From: SABI01 sp963663665
GTDB lineage: Bacteria; Spirochaetota; Spirochaetia; Sphaerochaetales; Sphaerochaetaceae
Direction of reading: 5' to 3'
NCBI GenBank assembly: GCA_963663665.2
Contig: CAXXKP010000009.1
Location: 186,001 to 250,000, forward strand
Length of the DNA stretch: 64,000 nucleotides
This document shows positions 28,228 to 35,064 of this stretch, piece after piece. Numbering within the stretch: position 1 is the stretch's first letter; each line of letters starts with the position of its first letter. The notes under the pieces were generated by a model. It saw nothing but the letters and a program-made list of their open reading frames with translations. It did no database searches and had not been told where the DNA came from. Position numbers and translations under genes: made by a program.

Positions 28228-28301
28228 TACGCCAAAGAGGATTCGAACCTCTGACCCACAGCTTAGAAGGCTGTTGCTCTATCCAACTGAGCTATTGGCG
28301 C
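28228..28301 (-). tRNA. tRNA-Arg (anticodon TCT)
   Basis: A complete 74-nt cloverleaf. The acceptor GCGCCAA pairs with TTGGCGT (first pair G-U), the D-arm is AGCTCAGTTGGATAGAGC, the anticodon loop is CTTCTAA, and the T-arm AGAGG-TTCGAAT-CCTCT is intact. The discriminator is A and CCA is not encoded. Confidence 0.95.
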
Positions 28302-28313
28302 AGGCTATGGTAG

Positions 28314-28386
28314 TCGGGGCGAGAGGACTCGAACCTCCGATTTCTTGCTCCCAAAGCAAGCGCCTTAGCCACTAGGCAACGCCCCG
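28314..28386 (-). tRNA. tRNA-Pro (anticodon TGG)
   Basis: A complete 73-nt cloverleaf. The acceptor CGGGGCG pairs with CGCCCCG, the anticodon stem CTTGC/GCAAG encloses loop TTTGGGA, giving anticodon TGG. It lies 12 bases upstream of tRNA-Arg on the same strand and shares its promoter. CCA is not encoded. Confidence 0.95.
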
Positions 28387-28406
28387 ATTCATGCGTAACG
28401 AAAGTG

Positions 28407-28436
28407 AGTATACTTTCTTTTTTGGATAAGAGTCAA
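28407..28436 (-). promoter_or_regulatory. Predicted sigma-70 promoter of the tRNA pair
   Basis: On the - strand TTGACT (28431-28436) and TATACT (28407-28412) are 18 bases apart, and the -10 is about 20 bases before the tRNA-Pro 5' end. The boxes are close to consensus. Confidence 0.65.
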
Positions 28437-28485
28437 TACAACTTTTACGAATAATAGTGTACAGTGATATTCACAAGGGGTTAAC

Positions 28486-29139
28486 ATGATAAGTATCAAA
28501 GAAAAAGCTCAAATAATTTTTACAATATTAGATAAAAAAAGCCCAGAAAAAATTGAGTTCTTAGAGTATTCTTCCCCTTTTGAACTCTTAATTAGCGTCA
28601 TTCTCTCTGCCCAGACAACTGATTTAAGTGTAAATAAAGTTACTCCAATTCTTTTCAAGAAATACCCGACTCCACTATCCCTTTCAGCTGCTCCGATTGA
28701 TGATGTCGAGCACATCATCCACAGTACAGGATTTTATAGAAACAAAGCTCGCAATATTGTTGAAGCGAGTAAAGTACTTGTAGAAATGTTTAATAGTAAG
28801 GTTCCTCTTGATATGGAGTCTCTCCTCACCATTCCTGGAATTGGAAGAAAGAGTGCAAATGTACTTTGTGGAAGATTCAATAAATCAGGAGCAATTATTG
28901 TAGATACGCATTTTATGCGAGTAGTGAACAGAATTGGACTTGTGGCAACAAAAGATCCATATCGGATTGAAATGGAGATCAAAGTATTGCTTGAAGAATC
29001 AATACAATACAGATTTTCTATGATTGTGAATCTACATGGAAGGAGGGTCTGCTCATCTCGCACACCCTCCTGTTCTACTTGTTCAATTTCAAAATTCTGT
29101 GATTATTTAATGATCACAGGCATTAACCCCACCAGTTAA
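28486..29139 (+). CDS. nth: Endonuclease III (DNA glycosylase/AP lyase)
   Basis: A 217-residue base-excision repair enzyme that removes oxidised pyrimidines and cuts the AP site. The helix-hairpin-helix is TIPGIGRKSANVL with catalytic Lys122, followed by catalytic Asp140 in IVDTHFMRV. The C-terminal [4Fe-4S] cysteines C189-x6-C196-x2-C199-x5-C205 are all present. The start is an ATG with GGGG upstream. It faces the NifX-type gene tail to tail with a 33-base overlap. Confidence 0.96.
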   Translation: MISIKEKAQIIFTILDKKSPEKIEFLEYSSPFELLISVILSAQTTDLSVNKVTPILFKKYPTPLSLSAAPIDDVEHIIHSTGFYRNKARNIVEASKVLVEMFNSKVPLDMESLLTIPGIGRKSANVLCGRFNKSGAIIVDTHFMRVVNRIGLVATKDPYRIEMEIKVLLEESIQYRFSMIVNLHGRRVCSSRTPSCSTCSISKFCDYLMITGINPTS

Positions 29140-29445
29140 AGTTCCATCAAGGTACTCTTTCACGATGGTGTTAATATCTTTTGGAGTAGCTCCTAATACA
29201 ACAGAAACTCCATAACTTTCAAATAGGGATTGAGCTTGACCACCCATACCACCAGTTATAATTACGGTAACTTTTTCGTCACTAAGAAAACGTGGAAGAA
29301 CTCCTGGCTCATGCTTTGGTGGAATTACTTCATATTGTTTTTCAATTTTGTTAGTCTTTTCATCTACTTCAACAAATGTAAAACTCGTTGCATGTCCAAA
29401 GTGGCTATCTAATTTACCACCGCTTGTAGGGATTGCTATTTTCAT
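29107..29445 (-). CDS. NifX/NifB-type iron-molybdenum-cofactor-family protein
   Basis: A 112-residue single-domain protein of the dinitrogenase iron-molybdenum cofactor family. The fold is recognised from MKIAIPTSGGKLDSHFGHATSFTFVEVD, TVIITGGMGGQAQSLFESYGVSVVLG and the final GTLTGGVNACDH. In anaerobes such domains bind Mo-Fe-S or other metal clusters without nitrogenase (for example the orange protein ORP). The metal is not known here. It overlaps the end of the Mrp-type gene by four bases and is co-transcribed with it. Confidence 0.88.
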   Translation of the reverse strand: MKIAIPTSGGKLDSHFGHATSFTFVEVDEKTNKIEKQYEVIPPKHEPGVLPRFLSDEKVTVIITGGMGGQAQSLFESYGVSVVLGATPKDINTIVKEYLDGTLTGGVNACDH

Positions 29446-30581
29446 ACTTTTTTACTCCTTGAGTTAATAATTTTATCACAAATATCGTCATATGATTTTT
29501 CAATTGGGGAATTATCAAAACGTTGAACATACGGAATCCCAACATCCCCTGATATCCCCACATTTGCATCAAGTGGAATCGATCCTAATAAAGGGACATG
29601 ATAATACTTAGAAAGTTTCTCTCCTCCCCCACTTCTAAAAATGTGTGTTGTGGTATGGCAAGTTGGACAAACAAATCCACTCATATTCTCAACCAAGCCA
29701 ACAATTGAAAGATCGAGTCGATGACAGAAATTAATGCTTCTACTCACATCGGCTGTTGAAACCTGTTGGGGAGTTGTTACTAACAAAGCCTCTCCTTTAC
29801 CTTTAAGTTGTTGTGCGGTACTAAGTGGTTCGTCTCCAGTCCCTGGAGGATTATCGACAATAAGGTAATCTATATCTCCCCAGTCAACATCATTAAGGAA
29901 CTGCTCAATCATTTGATTTTTTAAAGGGCCTCTCCATACAACAGGATCATCTGGTTTCTCTAACATAAAACCAAGACTCATCACTTTGAGGTTGTATACA
30001 TCGGGGAGAATAATTGGGATAATACCATTCTCACCTTTTAGGACTTCTACTTTTGGAAGATTGAGCATAACTGGAATACTTGGTCCGTGGATGTCAACAT
30101 CAACGAGTCCAACTTTATATCCCTTTTTAGCGAGCGTCACTGCTATATTCAGACTCACTGTACTTTTGCCGACTCCTCCTTTGCCACTCACCACCATGAT
30201 TGTTCGTCTTTCACCAGGGGTCTGCTTCAATTCTTGATCATTTAGCCCAGTAATAAAGGTAGTTTTTTCTAATAAAATGCTATAAGACTGAACCGCTTCC
30301 TTTAGCGCCGAAAAAGCAACTGTAGTCGCCTCACTTATAGCACCTTCTTCAAAGATCTCTTTTTCTGATAAATTTAAGAGATTTTCTACACTCTTGGATT
30401 CACAGAAAGAAGCAAGGGAATCAAGTTTCTTGACGCATTCCTCGTCTCTATCTGTAACAAAGGAAATTTCCTTAATTATCTCTTTCTCCCCTTTTACAAA
30501 GAACTCGTAAAAGTATTCTTCGCTATCACTCATACGAACTTTTGCATCGTACGTGTGCATCGCTTTGTAATGGTTACTCAC
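29442..30581 (-). CDS. Mrp/NBP35-type Fe-S carrier ATPase with N-terminal scaffold-like domain
   Basis: The 379-residue protein has an ATPase domain from about 125: deviant Walker A SGKGGVGKST (132-141), VDVDIHGPSIP, VDNPPGTGDEP, and the cluster-binding CPTC at 305-308. Such proteins carry or insert Fe-S clusters. The first 110 residues are unusual: KEISFVTDRDEECVKKLDSLASFCESKSVENLLNL resembles the IscU/NifU scaffold core (F-T-GC-A-S), but with only Cys49 and Cys60. The start is a GTG with AGGAG six bases upstream. It pairs with the NifX-type protein encoded downstream. Confidence 0.87.
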   Translation of the reverse strand: MSNHYKAMHTYDAKVRMSDSEEYFYEFFVKGEKEIIKEISFVTDRDEECVKKLDSLASFCESKSVENLLNLSEKEIFEEGAISEATTVAFSALKEAVQSYSILLEKTTFITGLNDQELKQTPGERRTIMVVSGKGGVGKSTVSLNIAVTLAKKGYKVGLVDVDIHGPSIPVMLNLPKVEVLKGENGIIPIILPDVYNLKVMSLGFMLEKPDDPVVWRGPLKNQMIEQFLNDVDWGDIDYLIVDNPPGTGDEPLSTAQQLKGKGEALLVTTPQQVSTADVSRSINFCHRLDLSIVGLVENMSGFVCPTCHTTTHIFRSGGGEKLSKYYHVPLLGSIPLDANVGISGDVGIPYVQRFDNSPIEKSYDDICDKIINSRSKKV

Positions 30582-30824
30582 ATTATTCTCCTCATCTATA
30601 TCGATTCATTATAATTTATCGAAGGGCGGGTGTTGCTTAATACATTCTATTCCTCGGTAACAGATCTTTTTTACAAAAAAGCATATCCAATCACTTCTTC
30701 ATATACAATAGTACCTAAAATATTTATAGTCGGCTCGTGTTTATATAAAATTATTTCAATAGTTATCAGTTCTCTTTTGTATCCGTAATTGATGTAAACT
30801 AGAGAAAGTTAATTTCATCTTCCA
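30582..30824. other. Gap inside the NifX/Mrp cluster
   Basis: A 243-base AT-rich gap with no gene. A short palindrome CTTTTTTGTAAAAAAG occurs near 30668-30683. I found no sigma-54 -24/-12 pair here, so the Mrp-NifX pair may use another promoter or depend on read-through. Confidence 0.4.
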
Positions 30825-31193
30825 TCAATTATTCCAATGAGTTGCAACATCAGCCTCATGAATTAGTGTCACATCCTTTGCTTTAAATTTAGTAAAGGCC
30901 TCTTGGACAGTAGAAGCTTCAACTTTATATGCTGAAATCTTACCCATTATCAATACTTCAAGAGCTTTAGGGCCAACATGTCCTGAAAGAAGCACAGAGA
31001 CATCAAGGTCTGCCAATACTTTAGAGGACTCTATTCCAGAACCTTGAACTGCATTGAGATTTTGTTCATTGTTAAACTCCTTCACTATTTCGCCACTATC
31101 ACTATCAATAATGATAAAGTATGAAGCTCTTCCAAACCTCTCATCGAATGGAGCTTCCAATGATGGACCTTTTGCTGTTACTGCAATATTCAT
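30825..31193 (-). CDS. NifX-type metal-cluster-binding protein
   Basis: A 122-residue protein of the dinitrogenase iron-molybdenum cofactor family. It starts MNIAVTAKGPSLEAPFDERFGRASYFIIID, the usual first strand and FG-RA loop, and continues with VLLSGHVGPKALEVLIMGKISAYKV. No Cys is present, so any cluster would be bound through other side chains. It is one of three such domains within 2.8 kb. Confidence 0.85.
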   Translation of the reverse strand: MNIAVTAKGPSLEAPFDERFGRASYFIIIDSDSGEIVKEFNNEQNLNAVQGSGIESSKVLADLDVSVLLSGHVGPKALEVLIMGKISAYKVEASTVQEAFTKFKAKDVTLIHEADVATHWNN

Positions 31194-31194
31194 A

Positions 31195-31491
31195 CTATTC
31201 TACCTTCCTTCCTTTTTTTGATTCTTTATCTAACTGCTCCATGATAGCTCGTCTATTAGCTACCCCTCGGCAAATTGAATCTGGATACGTATGATATCCC
31301 TCACGTAATTTCAAGCTTCGCCTCTGTAGTCGTGAGGCTCGCCCTAAATTATCTCGTTGCCTCATTCCTCTATTAAGAAGGAAATCATAATTAACGAGGT
31401 CCTCAAGTCTTGTTTCATCTAGGTAACAAAAACCTCTACCTCGCCCTATTCCTCTTCCCATTCCTCGTCTCGTTATTTGATATATATTCAT
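31195..31491 (-). CDS. Small Gly/Arg-rich protein of the NifX/ORP-like cluster
   Basis: A 98-residue, strongly basic protein whose N-terminus has GRGIGRGRGFCYLD. This resembles the G-R-G-FC motif of small DUF5320-type proteins that often lie next to NifX and Mrp genes in anaerobes. The rest is charged and helical with a single further Cys (ICRG). Its start overlaps the end of the next NifX-type gene by four bases. Function unknown; a role in metal-cluster handling is suggested only by context. Confidence 0.65.
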   Translation of the reverse strand: MNIYQITRRGMGRGIGRGRGFCYLDETRLEDLVNYDFLLNRGMRQRDNLGRASRLQRRSLKLREGYHTYPDSICRGVANRRAIMEQLDKESKKGRKVE

Positions 31492-31895
31492 TCATCTCTC
31501 CTTCGACTTTTTCCTCTACAGCCTTGTAGTGAAAATCGGTGACTACAGTGTCGAGGCGTAAGACATCCTGGCATTGAAAAGTAGCGAGCATGCAACTTTG
31601 ATTGTTGCCACCCTTGCAACACCTCATCCACATTACCTGCTATGTAAGAGTAAAGATCGATGTGTTTTAATAATAGCAACTGTTCATATTCATTACTAAT
31701 TGCTCCACAGATAAGGACCTGTACATTCATCTGTGTTAAGGTCTCAATCGTCTCCTCTGCCTTACCGTTACAGGCAAAGTCCCCTACATAGTGGAGATCT
31801 TTTCCGTATCCAATTGTCTCATAGAGAACTAGAGTTGTTGCAGAATCAAAAAGTGGAGCGATTCTTTGCTGTAATTGGGTCAAAGCTATTTTCAT
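31488..31895 (-). CDS. NifX-type protein with Cys/His-rich tail
   Basis: A protein of about 135 residues. The first 100 residues have the NifX-type pattern (MKIALTQLQQRIAPLFDSATTLVLYE, VQVLICGAISNEYEQLLLLKHIDLYSYIAG). The tail adds MPGCLTPRHCSHRFSLQGC, where three Cys and His residues could hold a metal. A TTG at 31907 is possible, but the ATG at 31895 matches the other family members. It is the first gene after the sigma-54 activator and its upstream sites. Confidence 0.75.
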   Translation of the reverse strand: MKIALTQLQQRIAPLFDSATTLVLYETIGYGKDLHYVGDFACNGKAEETIETLTQMNVQVLICGAISNEYEQLLLLKHIDLYSYIAGNVDEVLQGWQQSKLHARYFSMPGCLTPRHCSHRFSLQGCRGKSRRRDE

Positions 31896-31906
31896 ACTGA
31901 CAATCA

Positions 31907-32022
31907 ATACATTAAGTGTGCCAAGTGAGTTTAAAGCCCTGATATGTAGTTTATTGATTTGATTGTCGCATTAATGCAACAATAGTGTCGCATTCGAAAT
32001 GAGAAGCCGCAAAATTGCGACA
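31907..32022 (-). promoter_or_regulatory. Predicted sigma-54 promoter and activator sites of the NifX cluster
   Basis: On the - strand TGGCAC (31918-31923) fits a -24 box; the -12 box five bases later is a weak ATGT. Upstream lie three TGTCGCA copies: a near-perfect palindrome at 31963-31982 (9 of 10 arm positions), a direct copy at 31986-31994 and an inverted copy at 32013-32022. The two elements are 40-100 bases apart, as expected for activator sites and a sigma-54 promoter. The promoter lies only about 12 bases from the chosen ATG, so the exact -12 is uncertain. Confidence 0.5.
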
Positions 32023-32026
32023 GATA

Positions 32027-33343
32027 TTAAGGAAGTTCTATCTGATATTTTGCAATTTTTCTGTATAATGTAGCCCTATGCATTTCAAGTTGTTTCGCAC
32101 TTGCTGAGACCCTATACCCATTTTGAAGAAGAACAGAAGAAATCATCTCTTTCTCTGCTAGATCCATGAGAGGAGTAGATTTTGCCTCTTTTTGAGCACA
32201 TAACTCTCTCATATGAGGGGGAAGATCTTCTACTCCAATCTCACTTGAAGAAGACAGAACCACTGCTCGTTCAACGACATTTTCAAGTTCCCTAATATTT
32301 CCTGGCCAGTCATATGAAAGAAATATCTGATAAACTGCCTCGTTAAACCTATCTACTCTTTTATTATTTACTACTGAAAACCGATCTAAGAACTGATGAG
32401 ATAAAAGGAGGATATCCTCTTTTCTTTTCCTAAGCGGAGGGATCTCTACGTTGATCACATTTATTCTGTAATAGAGATCCTGACGAAAAGAGCCCTCTTT
32501 TACGAGTTTTCCAAGATCACTATGCGTTGCACAGATGATTCTTGCGTTCATTTTCTTGGTGGTTACAGCCCCCAATCGTTCATAGGTCCGTTCTTGAAGC
32601 ACTCTTAGTAGTTTAACTTGCATAAGTGGAGTAAGTTCACCTATTTCGTCTATAAATAGAGTCCCATTGCTTGCTAACTCTATTCTCCCTTTCTTATCTT
32701 GATATGCACCAGTAAAGGCGCCTTTTTCATATCCAAAAAGTTCGCTCTCTAATAAAGACTCAGGAATTGCAGCACAATTCACTGCTATAAAGGGTTCGTT
32801 TTTTACATTACTGAGATGATGGATCGATTTAGCGAGGACCTCTTTCCCACTCCCGGATTCTCCGGTAATGAGAACTGTTGTGTTTGAATGGGCAACTGAT
32901 GGAACAATATCGAGGACTCTCTTCATCACTTCACTCTTTGTTACCATTGTTCCAGTTCTTTTTAATGCGCCTAAGTTTCTCAAGTGTTCAATTGCTGATA
33001 TATTCCTGAAGGTCTCAACCCCGCCTATCCTTTCATTTTTATCATTTAATAAAAGTGCTGAAGATACACTCACATTCACTTTCTGTCCAAATAGATTTAC
33101 AATATATCCTCGCTGTTCCTTCACAGAATTTCCAGTTTCAAAAGTATGTTTTAGTGGGCAATGAGATTCGCACATATTTGATTTAAAAACTTCTCGACAA
33201 GAAAGACCTATTGCGTCTTCCCTTTTTATCCCTGTGATAATTTCAGAAGCACTATTAAAATAGGTTATTTCCCAATCAGGACTGACTGTGAATACCCCAT
33301 CACTAATACTTTCTAAAATAATCTCACTTGTTAATGTATCCAC
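32027..33343 (-). CDS. Sigma-54-dependent transcriptional activator (PAS-AAA+-Fis)
   Basis: The 438-residue regulator has a PAS domain (about 5-115), an AAA+ domain with Walker A GESGSGKE (161-168), the sigma-54 contact motif GAFTGA (208-213), FIDEIGE, and a C-terminal Fis-type HTH (about 408-432, SASAKQLEMHRATLYRKI). The PAS domain carries Cys49, Cys58 and Cys62 in a C-x8-C-x3-C arrangement, which may sense redox state or a cluster. A GTG start has GAGG six bases upstream. Its position next to the NifX genes and the TGTCGCA sites suggests it controls that cluster, as DVU2106-type regulators do for ORP operons. Confidence 0.9.
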   Translation of the reverse strand: MDTLTSEIILESISDGVFTVSPDWEITYFNSASEIITGIKREDAIGLSCREVFKSNMCESHCPLKHTFETGNSVKEQRGYIVNLFGQKVNVSVSSALLLNDKNERIGGVETFRNISAIEHLRNLGALKRTGTMVTKSEVMKRVLDIVPSVAHSNTTVLITGESGSGKEVLAKSIHHLSNVKNEPFIAVNCAAIPESLLESELFGYEKGAFTGAYQDKKGRIELASNGTLFIDEIGELTPLMQVKLLRVLQERTYERLGAVTTKKMNARIICATHSDLGKLVKEGSFRQDLYYRINVINVEIPPLRKRKEDILLLSHQFLDRFSVVNNKRVDRFNEAVYQIFLSYDWPGNIRELENVVERAVVLSSSSEIGVEDLPPHMRELCAQKEAKSTPLMDLAEKEMISSVLLQNGYRVSASAKQLEMHRATLYRKIAKYQIELP

Positions 33344-33376
33344 ACACTACCTCGACAAGATATAAGTATATCACAC

Positions 33377-34060
33377 TTAGATAAAATAAGTAGGATATGC
33401 TGTTTTCAAGGTTTCATGGTCACTCATAAGGTGCTCAATGTAGAAAGTGTGATGCATGATAGCTTTTTTTATATTTTTTTCTTCGATGGCTGCTACCAAC
33501 CCTTTCAAATCATCGATAAGTCGATTTAACGGAATAACACGTACATCGACCATTGATTGACGCAAAATGTGAAAATAGAAGAATTGAAGAGTTATGAAAA
33601 CCTTACCTTTTCCGCATGCTGAGAAAAGAAGTGAATGAAAATCATAATTGAGTTGAAAGAAGGAAAGAGCGTCTTCCCTCTCAAAAGTTTCTTTTAATTC
33701 ATCAATAATTCTATGTACCTGAACAATAAATGCATGTTGAGATATAAGACAATAATTCTCAATCATCGCCTTTTCGATTGCCTGCAAAGCAAACATCCCC
33801 TGCTCAATGAAATTAATATCGATACGCGAGACTGAAGTGCTCTTTTGCGGTTGGATATCGAGAAAATATTCTCGGTTTAATCTAAGGATAGCCTCTCTAA
33901 CGGGAGTGCGACTCACATCTAGTTTCGTAGCTATTGCCCCTTCATCAATATTCACACCAGGAGGGAGAATCAGAGTTGTAATATTAAACAAAAGATTTTT
34001 AAAACAATAATCTTTTGCAGACTCTTGTGGCAAACGAGGGTATATAACTTCTATTGGCAT
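33377..34060 (-). CDS. GntR-family regulator with FCD-like domain
   Basis: A 227-residue regulator. The N-terminal winged helix reads NIDEGAIATKLDVSRTPVREAILRLNREYFL (about 37-67), with the R-PVREA motif of GntR proteins. The C-terminal 140 residues look like the all-helical FCD domain, which binds organic acids through metal-bound His residues (H140, H178-like positions in FHSLLFSACGKG and HHTFYIEH). No target genes are adjacent; it is upstream of the sigma-54 activator gene by 33 bases. AAGGAG precedes the ATG. Confidence 0.83.
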   Translation of the reverse strand: MPIEVIYPRLPQESAKDYCFKNLLFNITTLILPPGVNIDEGAIATKLDVSRTPVREAILRLNREYFLDIQPQKSTSVSRIDINFIEQGMFALQAIEKAMIENYCLISQHAFIVQVHRIIDELKETFEREDALSFFQLNYDFHSLLFSACGKGKVFITLQFFYFHILRQSMVDVRVIPLNRLIDDLKGLVAAIEEKNIKKAIMHHTFYIEHLMSDHETLKTAYPTYFI

Positions 34061-34291
34061 GTAGGTGAGCTCCTTTGCCTAAAGGCTAATTTAATGGAAT
34101 TCGCAATTATATTACCATACTGCACTTGAGGTTTCAAGCAGACAGATGACCGAAAGCATACCTATATGACCGGCCTCTTACATAAATAGAATGAATTAAA
34201 ATAATATTGAGTAGATCCATTCCTCACATTTTGTACTTTAAGAATTTCAAAACTAATTTACTTATTAACTATATATAGATGTTAAAAAAGT

Positions 34292-34306
34292 ATGAATGTC
34301 ATTCAT
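34292..34306. promoter_or_regulatory. Palindrome upstream of the phoB-like gene
   Basis: ATGAATG-T-CATTCAT is a perfect 7-bp inverted repeat, and TGTCAT-like copies occur nearby at 34298 and 34325. It could be a response-regulator or GntR site. The TGTCAT spacing does not fit the 11-base Pho-box period. No gene is seen in 34061-34353. Confidence 0.3.
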
Positions 34307-34353
34307 GTCACTGCTACAAGATATTGTCATGATACACTTCCCTTGTTATTGTA

Positions 34354-35064
34354 ATGAGTATGGATAATAAAATTCACATTTTAGTTGTAGAGGATGATAA
34401 TGACATTCAAGAATTGATGTGCCATCATCTCGAAAAAGAAGGATTCCATACTATACGTGTAAGCGATGGAGATAGTGCACTTCTTTATGTAAAATCACAC
34501 CATATTGATGTGATTCTGCTTGACTTAAACTTACCCAAAGTGAGTGGGCTTGAGGTACTCAAGACTATTCGGTATTCCTATCAATTAAATACTCGAATTA
34601 TTATTGTCTCTGCTAGAACAGATGAGATAGATATCATCACTGCTTTAGAACTCGGAGCAGATAACTATCTACCTAAACCATTCAGTCATAAAGTACTTGT
34701 TGCTAATGTGAAGGCACTATTACGGAGAACTGAAAAGAGTAGTGAAACAGCTCAAGTACAAGAAGAGGAGTCGATCGTAGCAGGAAAACTTTCTATTAAC
34801 CTCCTTAGGTATGAGGTTTTGTATGATGAGAAGATAATTCCATTGAGTGCCACTGAATTTTCTCTCCTCGCCTTCCTCGCTTCCTATCCAGGGAGAGTAT
34901 TTACTCGTAACCAGATAATCACAAAATTGAAAGGTGATGATTACCCTGTCACACTCAGATCAATAGATGTCCAAATAGCCTCATTAAGACGCAAACTCAA
35001 AGATGCAGGGGATCTTATCCAGACTGTATGGGGTATTGGCTATTCATTTCAGGATAGTGTGTGA
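34354..35064 (+). CDS. PhoB-type response regulator (OmpR family)
   Basis: A 236-residue two-domain regulator. The receiver (5-120) has the acidic pair Asp14-Asp15, phosphorylation site Asp57 (VILLDLNLP) and switch Lys in LPKPF; the OmpR-type winged helix (about 140-232) follows with LSATEFSLLAFLASYPGRVFTRNQI and VDVQIASLRRKL. It shares a 4-base overlap with the kinase gene. Proximity to pst-phoU on the opposite strand, 2.2 kb away, makes a phosphate-starvation role likely but not proven. Confidence 0.9.
   Translation: MSMDNKIHILVVEDDNDIQELMCHHLEKEGFHTIRVSDGDSALLYVKSHHIDVILLDLNLPKVSGLEVLKTIRYSYQLNTRIIIVSARTDEIDIITALELGADNYLPKPFSHKVLVANVKALLRRTEKSSETAQVQEEESIVAGKLSINLLRYEVLYDEKIIPLSATEFSLLAFLASYPGRVFTRNQIITKLKGDDYPVTLRSIDVQIASLRRKLKDAGDLIQTVWGIGYSFQDSV

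Noticed and set aside
29107..31907. Nitrogenase (nif) gene cluster
   Set aside because: Only NifX-type domains and an Mrp ATPase are present; nifHDK and nifENB are absent. These domains are widespread outside nitrogen fixation.
34298..34330. Pho box upstream of the PhoB-type gene
   Set aside because: TGTCAT-like copies are present but their spacing (8 and 19 bases) does not follow the 11-base period of Pho boxes.
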